Below are positions 21,269 through 31,100 of a stretch of 39,220 bases of DNA, piece after piece. Below the pieces are notes generated by a model. That model was not told the DNA's origin and made no database searches. It saw only the letters and a program-made list of their open reading frames with translations. The translations under genes and the position numbers were made by a program. Where the stretch lies: positions 1 to 39,220 of the forward strand of contig CAIYWI010000013.1 of assembly GCA_903929885.1 (NCBI GenBank), written 5' to 3'. This DNA comes from an uncultured Phycisphaerales bacterium (GTDB lineage: Bacteria; Planctomycetota; Phycisphaerae; Phycisphaerales; UBA1924). Numbering within the stretch: position 1 is the stretch's first letter; every line of letters begins with the position of its first letter.

Positions 21269-23023
21269 TCACCCGCCGCCGATGATCCGGCGTCGCTGGG
21301 ACACATAGTCCCACACCACGAACCGGTCGAGATCTCGCCCGCCCGTGAAGAGCACGCGTCCTCTGGTGGACTCGGCCATGCGGTGGGCAAACTGCACGTC
21401 CTCGCTGGTCTGCGACCACGATGGCAGCAGGAAGACGTTGATGGTGATGCCCTCTTTCGCGCACGCCTTGGCCTCGCGGAGCGTGGCCTCCTCGGTCCGC
21501 GGGTCGGGGGGGTAGAGCATGTAGAGCATCGACTGCTCGAAGTGGGCCGTGGGCAGTCCGTCGGTGATGAGGATGACCTGCCGGTTGGGCGTTGGCTGCG
21601 GCGCAAGCCACTGGCGGGCCAGTTGCAGCCCTCGCTGGATGTTGGTGAAGTGCTGGGGCACGGCCAGTTCGCTGGCCTCGGGGGCGCCCATGTCGACGCG
21701 CAGACGCACGCGGGGGCTGGTGATCGACACGGGCTTGGGCATGAGCGTCGGAATCTCCGACACGGGCCTGGCCTTGGCGAAGGTGAAGAGCTCGATGAAC
21801 TGCAGGAAGTCGCCGGGGTACTCGCTGCGGATGAGCGCGTCGAGCGCCAAGGCCATCCGCTTCACGTGGATGTACTGCCCGCCGTACCGCATCGAGCCCG
21901 ACATGTCCATCAGCACGCAGGTGGCGCAGCGGGGCGAGCGCCGCGTGACGTGCGTCTCGATGTCGTCGCGACGCAGCCGCAACGGGGCGTCCCGGTCGCT
22001 CGATCCGGCGCGACGGAGCAGGGCGTTGGTGATCGTCGCGGGCAGATCGATCGAGGACGCCGGGTCGCCGAACTCCCAGGGCCTCGTGCGGGCGAGTTCG
22101 ACCGTGCCGTCGGGCGTCTCGACGCCCTCATGGCGACCCGACCGCGAAGAGGCCAGCGAGGCGAAGAGCTCTCGAAGCAGCTTGTGCTGAAAGGTTCGCA
22201 TCGCCTTGGGCGAGAGGCGGAGCCCCTGCGAGGACTTCTCGAGCCCCTGCTCGCGTGCCTGGTTCGCGAGGTATTCCTCGACCTGTTGCCGCAGGCGGTT
22301 GAGCGATTCGATCTCGGCGGGGTCGGCGTGCTCGGCCAGCGAATCGAGGTCGATGATGCCGATGGTGGCGTCGGTCCTGGCCTGCTCGAGTTGCTTGAGC
22401 AGCTCGTCGATGGCCTCGAGCTCTTCCTTCACCTCGAGGGCCTGTGGCACATCCATCTCCTCGCGGCCGGTGAAGGCGTACTTGCCCGCGAGTTGCTCCA
22501 CCTGATAGCGGTCGCTCAGGGCTTCCATCAGGCGCAGCAGGTCGAGCGCGAAGGGGGAGTCCTCGCGACGCTGCTCGTACCACAGCCGCTCCACGTCGCG
22601 AATCTGGCCGGCCTTGGCGATCCGCTCGAAGCGGTCCTTCATGTCGCGTGGCGGCCGTGCCGCTCGAGTGGCCTTCTTGACGCCCTTGGCCGCCAGCGAC
22701 CTCGCTGCATCGGTCTCGTAGGTGGCGAGAATCTTCGCCTTCCGCTCCCTGAGTCTCGCGGCGATCGACTCGAGACTCGGGCCCAGCGACGGGAACAGCG
22801 ACGGATCAATCCGCACCGCGCGGGCGAGTTCCTCTTCGGTCAGGTCGTCGAGCGAGCCGTAGGCCAGCAGGTGCTCCATCGCCCCCGAGGCCAGGTCGGG
22901 CGGCGGGGCCGAGGGCGACGGAAAGTTCTTCGGGTCGTACGCCAGGTACGTGTGCACCACGCCCGGCGGAGCCTCGTGGCTGTCAGGCTGCGGCACGTCG
23001 GTTGGGCCCGGTGCGGGGTTCAT
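21269..23023 (-). CDS. VWA-domain protein partner of MoxR-type ATPase
   Basis: A 584-residue cytoplasmic protein. Residues about 50-300 are helical and charged, with long heptad-like stretches (for example 195-265). Residues about 365-560 form a von Willebrand A domain with a complete metal-ion-dependent adhesion site: D373-x-S375-x-S377 (DMSGSM), T460 (HFTNIQRG) and D488 (ITDGLPT). No signal peptide or membrane segment is present. The gene follows the AAA ATPase after only 6 bp, so the two are surely co-transcribed. Pairs of this type (MoxR/ChlI-like ATPase plus VWA protein) act as remodelling or metal-insertion machines, in which the VWA protein recruits the substrate. The specific client here is unknown. 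Confidence 0.85.
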   Translation of the reverse strand: MNPAPGPTDVPQPDSHEAPPGVVHTYLAYDPKNFPSPSAPPPDLASGAMEHLLAYGSLDDLTEEELARAVRIDPSLFPSLGPSLESIAARLRERKAKILATYETDAARSLAAKGVKKATRAARPPRDMKDRFERIAKAGQIRDVERLWYEQRREDSPFALDLLRLMEALSDRYQVEQLAGKYAFTGREEMDVPQALEVKEELEAIDELLKQLEQARTDATIGIIDLDSLAEHADPAEIESLNRLRQQVEEYLANQAREQGLEKSSQGLRLSPKAMRTFQHKLLRELFASLASSRSGRHEGVETPDGTVELARTRPWEFGDPASSIDLPATITNALLRRAGSSDRDAPLRLRRDDIETHVTRRSPRCATCVLMDMSGSMRYGGQYIHVKRMALALDALIRSEYPGDFLQFIELFTFAKARPVSEIPTLMPKPVSITSPRVRLRVDMGAPEASELAVPQHFTNIQRGLQLARQWLAPQPTPNRQVILITDGLPTAHFEQSMLYMLYPPDPRTEEATLREAKACAKEGITINVFLLPSWSQTSEDVQFAHRMAESTRGRVLFTGGRDLDRFVVWDYVSQRRRIIGGG

Positions 23024-23029
23024 GGCGTG

Positions 23030-24454
23030 TCACACCTCATACGCCGTGCGGCCGTGACGCTGCGAGCGGCTCAGCCGGTCGGTGGCCCACAGTCCCGCCA
23101 GCACGAACTCGACGCAACTGGCCCGCACGGCCGGATCCTTCGCGGCATTGACCTCGAAGGCCTTCTCCCACACCGGGGGCACCCGCTTCAACGCCTGCTC
23201 ATACGCCGAACTGGGCACCATGTCGCCCACCTCGATCGTCACGCCCTTGGCGAAGATCTCCGACACTTCCTCGAGCCCGTGCTTGTCGACGTACTCGCCG
23301 AACACCGTCTTGATCGCCTCGGCCAGCAGCGCATCGACGGCCTGCGACTCGGTCACCTGGTGCGTCCCCATGAGGTCGAGTTCCAGCTTGCCCGACGCCG
23401 AGGCGTGGACGTGCGAGAGGTCGCTGATGCGGGGCACCGCGGGCCGCTCGTTCAGCACGATCCCGCGACGGCGAGCCGACGCGATCATCGTGCGGTAGTT
23501 GGCGATGCTCAGTCGCGCCGAGACGCCCGAGGCCTGATCCACCATCTTGCTGCGCCGGGCGGCGATCGAGAACTGCTCCACGATCTCCTTCATGAAGCGA
23601 GGCACCGCCACCGGAAAGTCGCCCCCGGTATCCACCCCGGCCTCCTGCTCCATGATCTCGATGCCCAAGTCGCGACGCCTCGGATAGTGCGTCTGGATGG
23701 TGGCGCCGATGCGATCCTTGAGCTGGGGAATGACCTTGCCCGAGCGGTTGTACGTGGACGGGTTGGCGGAAAACAGCACCACGACATCGAGATCGAAGGA
23801 GACCTGGTGCCCCCGGATCTGCACGTCGCGTTCCTCGAGGATGTTGAACAGGCCCACCTGCACGAGATCATCGAGATCGGGCAGTTCGTTCATCGCGAAG
23901 ATGCCCCGGTGCATGCGGGGAATGAGTCCGAAGTGCAGCGCCTCCTCCGAACTCATCGCCGCCCCGCCCACCAGTCGCGACGGGTCGATCTCGCCGATCA
24001 CGTCGGCGAACTTGGTGCCCGGCGCGAGCCGTTCGGCGTACCGCTCCTCGCGAGGCCACCAGCCGATGGGCGCCTTGTCGCCGTGAGCCGCGAGGAACTC
24101 GCGGCCCCTCGACGTGACGGGGTTGAACGGGTCTTCGTGGAGCGGACAGCCGCCCCGGAACGACTCGGGCACGTCGAGGAAGGGCAGCAGCGGGTCGAGG
24201 AATCGCACGAGCATCCGCATCAGGCGGCTCTTGCCCTGGCCCTTCTCGCCGAGGAAGAGCATGTCATGCTCCGCGAGCACGGCGTTCACGATCTCCGGAA
24301 TCACCGTGCTCTCGTAGCCGACGATGCCGGGGAAGAGTTCCTCTCCGTTGGCCAGGGCCCGGGTCAGGTTCTCCCGAAGTTCGGTCTTGACGCTCCGCGA
24401 CTTCCAGCCTGAGGCCTTGAGCTCGCCGAGCGTGCGTGGCAGTGGGGTGGTCAT
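23030..24454 (-). CDS. MoxR/magnesium-chelatase-like AAA+ ATPase
   Basis: A 474-residue AAA+ protein. Walker A is GEKGQGKS (69-76), with a Walker B/sensor region [11 protein letters not shown] (184-194) and sensor 1 near [10 protein letters not shown] (227-236). An Arg-rich finger region lies near PQLKDRIGA. It resembles ChlI/MoxR-type ATPases, with an insert at about 100-150 that holds [10 protein letters not shown], as in the Mg-chelatase-like branch. The C-terminal part (300-474) is a helical lid and extension. The start at 24454 is preferred because GGAGA lies at proper spacing before it; an in-frame ATG four codons upstream overlaps that site. It is the first gene of a two-gene operon with the VWA protein 6 bp downstream, and divergent from the host-attachment-like gene. 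Confidence 0.87.
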   Translation of the reverse strand: MTTPLPRTLGELKASGWKSRSVKTELRENLTRALANGEELFPGIVGYESTVIPEIVNAVLAEHDMLFLGEKGQGKSRLMRMLVRFLDPLLPFLDVPESFRGGCPLHEDPFNPVTSRGREFLAAHGDKAPIGWWPREERYAERLAPGTKFADVIGEIDPSRLVGGAAMSSEEALHFGLIPRMHRGIFAMNELPDLDDLVQVGLFNILEERDVQIRGHQVSFDLDVVVLFSANPSTYNRSGKVIPQLKDRIGATIQTHYPRRRDLGIEIMEQEAGVDTGGDFPVAVPRFMKEIVEQFSIAARRSKMVDQASGVSARLSIANYRTMIASARRRGIVLNERPAVPRISDLSHVHASASGKLELDLMGTHQVTESQAVDALLAEAIKTVFGEYVDKHGLEEVSEIFAKGVTIEVGDMVPSSAYEQALKRVPPVWEKAFEVNAAKDPAVRASCVEFVLAGLWATDRLSRSQRHGRTAYEV

Positions 24455-24703
24455 GCGTGTCTCCATTGTCTAGTCGTCGCCCGGGCCCGGCCGGATTCGG
24501 CGTCCGGGCCGATCCGCGTGCATTCGTCGCGACGCCCTCGATGCGCCTCGTCGTGCCATTGCGTTCGCATGCCGTCCGTGCGAACGTCGTGCGAAGGCCG
24601 TCGGCGGGCCACAGAACTGTCGGACGGAACTCCCCGGCACCCCGTGAGACGGCCGCGTGACGCTAGCATGCATCGTGCCCGCAACCGTTGCCGGAGGCCC
24701 GCC

Positions 24704-25216
24704 ATGAACCGCGAACAGATGAACAAGTGGATCGTCACGACCGATTGCCGCCATGCCCGTGTCTTTGCGTGGGAGCGAACCCCGGGCGGCTCCCTCCGCC
24801 TCGAGGCGGTCCGATGGATCGACAATCCCCACGAGGGCGAGCACGAACGCGGACGTCCGAGCGAGTTGGGCAGGACTGCCGTCGGCGCCCCTGGCCGGGG
24901 CGTTCCTCAGAACGCCTCGGAGGGACACGCTTCCGAGGAGGAGGAACGCAAGTTCGCTCGCGAACTCGCGGGAAGGGGCGGCTGGCTGTGCCGCACGATC
25001 CAGGAGCTCAAGGCCGACCGCGTGACGGTCTTCGCGCCCGCGAGGTTCCTGGGCCTCATTCGGGAAGAGATGGATGCGCACACCGGCCGAGGCGACGGGC
25101 CCATGCCCGAGTGCGTCGCCTTCGAGGCCGGCGAGTTGACGCACTTGCGGCCCGGCGAGTTGGCGGTGCATCCCAAGGTGGTGCGAGCCATCGAGTCGTC
25201 GACGTGCATGCCATGA
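24704..25216 (+). CDS. Host-attachment-protein family (eRF1-like fold)
   Basis: A 170-residue protein of the family named after a protein needed for attachment to host cells. It begins WIVTTDCRHARVF and carries an acidic, Glu-rich middle (NPHEGEHERGRPSEL). The C-terminal half has VTVFAPARFLGLIREEMD and ELTHLRPGEL. This group is related to the archaeal/eukaryal release-factor fold, and its biological role in free-living bacteria is not established. The ATG at 24704 follows GGAGG and opens the conserved part. It is 31 bp before the PAC2 gene on the same strand, so co-transcription is likely. Confidence 0.75.
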   Translation: MNREQMNKWIVTTDCRHARVFAWERTPGGSLRLEAVRWIDNPHEGEHERGRPSELGRTAVGAPGRGVPQNASEGHASEEEERKFARELAGRGGWLCRTIQELKADRVTVFAPARFLGLIREEMDAHTGRGDGPMPECVAFEAGELTHLRPGELAVHPKVVRAIESSTCMP

Positions 25217-25247
25217 GTCTCGCGACGTTCGGAAGGAGCGTGGAGCC

Positions 25248-26237
25248 GTGACCGAGCCGCAACGCAAGCCAAGGCCGTGGATGATCGCGGCATGGCCCGG
25301 CATGGGCAGCGTCGCGAGCATCGCCGCGCTCTACCTCGTCCGCGAGTTGAACATGACCGAGGGAGAGGACCTGCCCACCGCCGGCCACTTCGACGTCAGC
25401 GACGTCGAAGCGAGGGATGGCCTCATCGCGCCGGTGCGGTTGCCGCGCGGGAGGTTCTTCCAGTGGGTCAATCCCGGTGCGGGGCGAGACCTCGTGGTCT
25501 TCCTGTCCGAGGCGCAGCCGTCGTACGCATGCCTCGCGTATGCGAACGAGCTGCTCGACATCGCCCAGCGCAAGGGCGTGGAGCGGGTCGTCACCTTCGC
25601 CTCGCTGGCCTGCGGCTTGCACCCCGCCGAGCACCCCAAGGTCAGCGGCGTCGCGACGGATGTCGCCACGCTCGACGAGTTGCGACGCGCCGAGGTGAGC
25701 CCGATCGCCGACGGACAGATCGGCGGGCTCAATGGCCTGCTGCTCGGCGCGGCCGCGGCGCGAGGCATGACGGGCGTGGGACTGCTCGCCGAGATCCCGT
25801 TCTTCGCCATGCGAGTGGCCAACCCGAAGGCGGCCCGGGCGGCCCTGAGCGTCTTCAGCGTGCTGGCGGGCGTCGACGTGAGTCTCGGGGCGCTCAGTCG
25901 CCAGGCCGCGGCGTTCGACAAGGCGATGGCCGAGGCGATGGAACGAATGCGGCGCGAGGCCGAGGCCAACGGGCCCGAGGAGATCGACGTCGACGGCGAA
26001 GGGGGCGAGCCCGAGTCCGCAGAGGCCAAGCCCGGCCTCGAGGCCGAGCCCGAAGCCAAGCCCGACAAGCCGCCCGCGGCCGAGGACCCCGCGGCCGTCG
26101 CCCGCATCGAGGAGCTCTTCTCGCTCGCCTCTCGCGATGTTTCGCACGCCGTTCGACTCAAGCAGGAACTCGACCGCCAGGGCGTCTTCGGGAAGTACGA
26201 GGAGCGATTCCTCGACCTGTTCCGACGCGCGGGTTGA
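25248..26237 (+). CDS. PAC2 family protein
   Basis: A 329-residue protein of the PAC2 group (related to proteasome assembly chaperone 2). It starts with GTG, preceded by GGAAGGAG. The core covers residues 10-230: WMIAAWPGMGSVASIAALYL, then FFQW, DLVVFLSEAQPSY, VTFASLACGLHPAEHPKV, IADGQIGGLNGLLLGAAAARG and LLAEIPFFAMRVANPKAA. After a coiled region come an acidic Glu/Pro/Ala-rich linker (about 240-285) and a short helical C-terminus. In bacteria without a proteasome the role of this family is unknown. Its neighbours are the host-attachment-like gene upstream and convergent hsp20 downstream. No proteasome genes are visible in the window. Confidence 0.83.
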   Translation: MTEPQRKPRPWMIAAWPGMGSVASIAALYLVRELNMTEGEDLPTAGHFDVSDVEARDGLIAPVRLPRGRFFQWVNPGAGRDLVVFLSEAQPSYACLAYANELLDIAQRKGVERVVTFASLACGLHPAEHPKVSGVATDVATLDELRRAEVSPIADGQIGGLNGLLLGAAAARGMTGVGLLAEIPFFAMRVANPKAARAALSVFSVLAGVDVSLGALSRQAAAFDKAMAEAMERMRREAEANGPEEIDVDGEGGEPESAEAKPGLEAEPEAKPDKPPAAEDPAAVARIEELFSLASRDVSHAVRLKQELDRQGVFGKYEERFLDLFRRAG

Positions 26238-26370
26238 ACGAGGCCGACGAGGCGTCCATCGACCCGCGAGGATGATCGGCGTCGCGACGACGCCTTCCCC
26301 AAAAGAGACCGGGGACCCGCGCCACACGACTCGACGCAGATCCCCAGTGCATGCCGTGATGTCGCGCGAC

Positions 26371-26865
26371 TCAGCCCACCGGAACCTTGCGGGAGACGGG
26401 CTTGATCTCGATCTGTCGCGGCTTGACGCCGGGCTTCTTCGCGACCTTGATGGTCACCACGCCGTTGTCCGATTCGGCGACGATCTTCGACGCGTCGACC
26501 GACTCGGGCAGCTCGACCACGCGCCGGAACGCCCCGAAGCGGCGCTCGCTGCGGTAGTAGGTCTCGTCCTTTCGCTCCTCCTGCTCCTGCTTGCTGCCGC
26601 TGATGCTCAGCATGGAGTCGGTGACGGTGATGTCGATGTCCTTGGCGGCGATGCCGGGGATTTCCGCCTTGATCACGACCTCGTGGTCGTTCTCGCTCAC
26701 GTCGAGCGCGGGCATCCAGCCCTCGGCGCGGCGCACGAACCCTTCGGAGCCGAGCGCCGTCGCCGGCTCGCGGAAGAAACGCTCGAACGCCTGGTCCATC
26801 TCGTCGCGCAGACGAGCCAGTTCGCCGTTGATGCCCAAGGGACGCTTCCAGAGGCCGAGGTTCAT
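26371..26865 (-). CDS. Small heat-shock protein Hsp20
   Basis: A 164-residue holdase chaperone. An N-terminal helical arm is followed by an alpha-crystallin domain from about residue 50 (WMPALDVSENDHEVVIKAE) through AEIPGIAAKDIDITVTD, a KQEQEERKDETYYRSER loop and FRRVVELPESVD to NGVVTIKVAKKPG. The C-terminus has an I-x-I-like element (IEIKP) for oligomer contacts. It binds unfolded proteins in the cytosol. The start at 26865 follows AGGAGAT and begins MNLGLWKRP. The frame extends upstream without support. It is convergent with the PAC2 gene; no CIRCE element was seen upstream. Confidence 0.93.
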   Translation of the reverse strand: MNLGLWKRPLGINGELARLRDEMDQAFERFFREPATALGSEGFVRRAEGWMPALDVSENDHEVVIKAEIPGIAAKDIDITVTDSMLSISGSKQEQEERKDETYYRSERRFGAFRRVVELPESVDASKIVAESDNGVVTIKVAKKPGVKPRQIEIKPVSRKVPVG

Positions 26866-27073
26866 GCGTGATCTCCTGTGAATCGTGTCCTGATCGACCG
26901 TCGCGACCCGGGGACGAACGGGCCGCCCGATCGAACGCGCCGGCGGCGGCGCTCGATCGATGCTACCTCGACTCGACGTGAACGTACAGCGGATGGGCGA
27001 TGCATGCGTCGAACCTGTGGACGGCGCGTGCGATGCCCGCGACGTCGGCGAGGATCGGCCGAAACGGCGCACG

Positions 27074-27106
27074 AAAAAACCCGCTGCCGCGAGGCGAACG
27101 GGTCTT
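27074..27106 (-). terminator. Rho-independent terminator of the PEP-CTERM gene at 27151
   Basis: On the minus strand, ACCCG-TTC-GCC-TCGC-GGC-AG-CGGGT forms a stem with a small internal loop followed by TTTTTT. It begins about 45 bases after the stop codon. Confidence 0.65.
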
Positions 27107-27150
27107 TCACGGAAACGTGGTTGAGTCGCGATGCGGATCGGCGGGGCCGA

Positions 27151-27843
27151 TCAGCGACGACGACGAGCCGCCGCCAGGCCGGCGAGGGCCGCGAGGCCGA
27201 GCGTGCCCGGGGAGGGGATCGTGTAGGAGAGGAACGTGCCGGCCACGGAGGTCGTGCCCCAGCCCGGCGTGGACTGGTCGGCGCGGCTGAGGTGGTCGAC
27301 GCCGGGATCCGCGCCGCCGCCGGTGGTCAGCACGTCGAAGGTGAACGTGCCGTTGCCGGTCAGGCCCATGAGGGCGCGGGAGAGGGTGACCGAGATGGTG
27401 TTGCCCGTGGCCGAACCGGAGATGCCCGGGCCCGCGTAGGTGGCCGCCAAGAGCGAGTTGCCGTTGCCCGAGGGGTCGGTCATCTGGCGGAGCTCGCCGC
27501 CGAAGTTGCCGCCGCCGTCGTCGGCCCACGACCCGACCCAGTAGTCGATGCCCTGACCGGCCCAGTCGACGTTGCGGCCCCAGCCGGTGCCCGAGCTGTT
27601 CACGCCGCCGGCGGTGTTGATGCCGATGCAGGTCTTGCCCCAGTTGGTGGCATCGACGTCGCCGCGGAGCAGCACGTCGAAGTAGATGTTCGACGCGTCG
27701 TGGTTGACAGTGACGCTGACGATGTCGAGGTGGGCGAAGCCGTTGTCGAACAGTTCGTTCTGGGAGTCGCCATAGGTGGACTGCGCCTGCGCGGACGCGG
27801 CCAGACCCGCCGCCAGAAGGGCGGCCATGCACGAAGTCTTCAT
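27151..27843 (-). CDS. PEP-CTERM protein 2
   Basis: A 230-residue secreted protein. The signal peptide is MKTSCMAALLAAGLAASAQA, cut before QSTYGD. The mature part is rich in Gly, Asp, Asn and Trp (DVLLRGDVDATNWGK, GIDYWVGSWADDGGG). It ends with a PEP-CTERM-like tail: IPSPGTLGLAALAGLAA followed by an Arg cluster. The start at 27843 follows GAGGAGA. No enzyme motif was recognised. It is one of three unrelated cargo proteins in this window that share only the tail. Confidence 0.82.
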   Translation of the reverse strand: MKTSCMAALLAAGLAASAQAQSTYGDSQNELFDNGFAHLDIVSVTVNHDASNIYFDVLLRGDVDATNWGKTCIGINTAGGVNSSGTGWGRNVDWAGQGIDYWVGSWADDGGGNFGGELRQMTDPSGNGNSLLAATYAGPGISGSATGNTISVTLSRALMGLTGNGTFTFDVLTTGGGADPGVDHLSRADQSTPGWGTTSVAGTFLSYTIPSPGTLGLAALAGLAAARRRR

Positions 27844-28124
27844 GGATCCTGTCTCCTCTTCTCTGCCGCTCGCCGGGGTCGCCAACACGGCAACTGCCCC
27901 ACGCAAGCGTCTCTCTCGCGGGTTTCCCCGCGTTGGAGCCCATGATACCGCATGCACCGCGAGGTCGAGCGCCATTCCGCTCGCGTGATCCCGATTCAGC
28001 GGCATTTTCCTCGGCCTGCGCCGACTCCTCGAGTCGCCCGGGTCGGATAACCCGCGGCCCTGACGCGATATCGGACGCGGACGAGGCGGCATCACCCTCG
28101 CGGCCATGGGTACTCTCACCCCTC

Positions 28125-31100
28125 ATGGATCGGCCCGACTTCACGCGGCGTTCGTTCCTTGCGCTGACGGGCGCGGGCGCGGTGAGTCTGTTCGCTCATC
28201 CGCGTCTGACCGCCGGCGACTCCGATCCCGATGGATTCCCCGTGTCCGCCGACAAGCGATTCCCGAAGGCCTGGCTGGCCTCCCTGGCCGCTCGCGGCGA
28301 ACCCTTGCGAGCCACGTCCCGTCGCGACGAACTCAGGTTCATCGGCATGCCTGTCGGCGGCATCGGCTGCGGACGCGTGCTGCTCTCGGGCGATGGCCGT
28401 CTCTGGTGCTGGGAGGTCTTCAACCTCCCGCATGCCGCCACGACGCCGGCCTCGGCGGCCCACGCGACGCCTCCGTCCGTCAGCGCCCCGTTTCGCCTGA
28501 GCTTTGCGCTCGTGGAGTCGGATCAATCGCGTCCGCTCGATGCGGGGGGCTTTCGCGACATCACGTTCACCGGCACGTATCCGGTGGGCACCGTCGACTT
28601 CGCCGACGACGCCACGTCCCTCCGCGTGCGACTCGAGGCCTTCACGCCCTTCGCGCCCGCCGACCTCGATGATTCCTCGCTCCCCTGCACGGTGCTCCGC
28701 TACCGGGTGACCAACACGGGGCCGGCCCGCGCCGAGGCGGCCATCCACGCCGCGATGCAGAACCCCGTGGGCGTCGGCTCGGCGCCCGATGCTCGCCTCG
28801 TGCGCGTCAACCGGGTTCTTCAGGCGGCGGCCGACTCGCCCCTTTCGCTCGTGTGCGAGGCGGTGGCGCCGACCACGTCGGCACGACCCGAGATTCCCTT
28901 CGACGACTTCGAAACCGATCGCTTCGAAGGATGGACCGCCACCGGCGCGGCCTTCGGCGCTCGCCCGCGATCCGTCGATGAACTTCCGCTCGGCGACGAC
29001 CTCAACGCGTCAGGTCGAGGCGTCGCCGACTCTCGCGCGGTGGGCGAGTCCGCGACCTTCGGAGGCCCGGACCTGCCGACCGGCACGCTGTCGAGCCGCG
29101 AGTTCGTCATCTCCCGTCGGTTCATCCGCTTCCGCATCGGCGGCGGCCGCAACCCCGGTCAGACGTGCATCAATCTCCTCGTCGACAACGCCGTCGTGCG
29201 CACCGCCACCGGCGATGACACCCGGCGGCTTCGATCCGAACGGTGGGATGTCGGCGAGTTCGAGGGACGCGCCGCACGACTTCAGGTGGTCGACACGTGG
29301 CGAAGCGTTGGAGGCAGCGTCACCGTCGACGACATCGTTTTCGCCGACGAGGCCCCCGATCCGGCGGCCGATCCGCTGCTGGCGCCGGATGCCGGCTCCC
29401 TCGCGTTGGCGCTGCTCTCCGATCGTCCGGATGCCGTCGTCGTTCCCGTCGCCGTCGCGGGTGAGCGTCCCGTCGGCGAGCTTCGGGTCCCGCTCACGCT
29501 CGCTCCCGGCGAGCAGACGACGGTCGATTTCGTCGTCGCGTGGCACTTTCCCAACGTGCAGGGATCCGCGTCGGTGGTCGAGGGCATGCGACGCCGCAGG
29601 GCCTATGCCGCGAGGTTCGCGGACGCGGCCGCCGTCGTCCGCCACGTCCACGGACGACGCGACCTTCTCGTCGGGCGGACGCTTCGCTGGCGCGATGCGT
29701 GGAACGACTCGACGTTGCCCTGGTGGCTGCTCGAACGCACGATCGCCAACGCCGCCACGCTGGCCACCGACGCGTGCATCCCGCTCGAGCAAGGTCATGT
29801 CGCCGCGTTCGAGTCCGCCGCCGCCGATGTCGCCCCTTGCGGCGACGGCTGGCGTCACGCGCAGGCCGCGTCGCGACTCTTCCCCTCGCTTGAACGCGCC
29901 ATGCGCCTCCGCCACGACTTCGGCGCGAGGTTCGATTCGGCCTCGGGGCTGGTGGAATGCTCGGCCGCGAGCACCCCCGCCGATCTTGTCGATGGGATTG
30001 CATCCAGCATCGTGCGTGCCTGGCGCGACCACTCGATGGCCGCCGACGACTCGTTCCTCCGAGCCGCCTTTCCAGCCGTGAAGCGTGCGGCGGAGATGCT
30101 CCTCTCCCTCGATGAAGATGGCGACGGACTGCTCGAACTGGAGGCCGATGACATCGCGGGAGCGATCACGCCCGCCGGCGCCTCGCTGCACGCCGCCGCC
30201 ATGCGAGCGGCCGCCTCGATGGCGACCGAGGCCGGCGACGCGTCGCTCGCGGCCATGTGCGCCTCGCGGGCCGACGCGGCCGCGGCGTCCATCGTCGACC
30301 GGTGCTTTCGCGACGGTTGGTTCCGCCCCGCGCTCGAGTCGTCGCGTGCCCGCCCCGCGTCCAGCGGGGAGGCCTCCGCCATCGACCAAGCCCTGGGGCA
30401 GGCCATCGCCTGGCAGACGGGCCTCGCCCGGGTGCTTCCCCGAGCGGAGACGGTCGAGGCGTTGCGATCGGTCTTCCGCAACAACGTCACCGGCGACGTG
30501 GGGCCCTATCGAGCGGCGATGGATCGAGTCGTTCGTGGCGGACGGTGGTTGGCCATGGCCGGCGAGGGCGGCACGATCATGTGCACGTGGCCGCGAGGCA
30601 ACGCCGCCGCCGAGGTGCAGTCGTCGACGAACCCGAATCCCGGCGCGGCGAACGAATGTCGCTCGGGTCACGAGCACCTGCTGGCGTCGCACATGATCGC
30701 CGAAGGCCTCGTCACCGAAGGGCTGATCGTGGCCAGACTCGTGCATGATCGGCATCATCCATCGCGACGCAATCCCTACGCCGAAGTGGAGAGCGGACCC
30801 CACGCCGCCCGCGCGATGGCCGCGCACGCCACGTTCATCAGCGCATGCGGCTTTCGCCATCACGGCCCGCGAGGCGAACTGTCGTTCTCGCCACGGGTCT
30901 TTGCCGCCGCGGGCGATCGTCGGTTCCGGTGCGCCTTCGTGTCGAGCGAAGGGTGGGGGACCTACTCGCAGGAGTTTCGCGACGAGGTGGCGACCCATTC
31001 GCTGAGCGTGCTTCACGGCCTCGTGCGCCTGCGGAGGTGGGGCGTCCCCATGCTGCTCCCCATGCTGCTCGAGGAAGTGCGTGTGGAGACGCTCGCGGGT

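Noticed and set aside
21269..24454. Magnesium chelatase for bacteriochlorophyll synthesis
   Set aside because: The ATPase resembles ChlI, but the VWA protein lacks a ChlD-type AAA half, and no tetrapyrrole gene is near.
26278..26315. Terminator between PAC2 and hsp20
   Set aside because: Two short hairpins (7-bp stem at 26278-26294; TCCCC/GGGGA at 26296-26315) are present but weak and without a T-run, so no feature is claimed.
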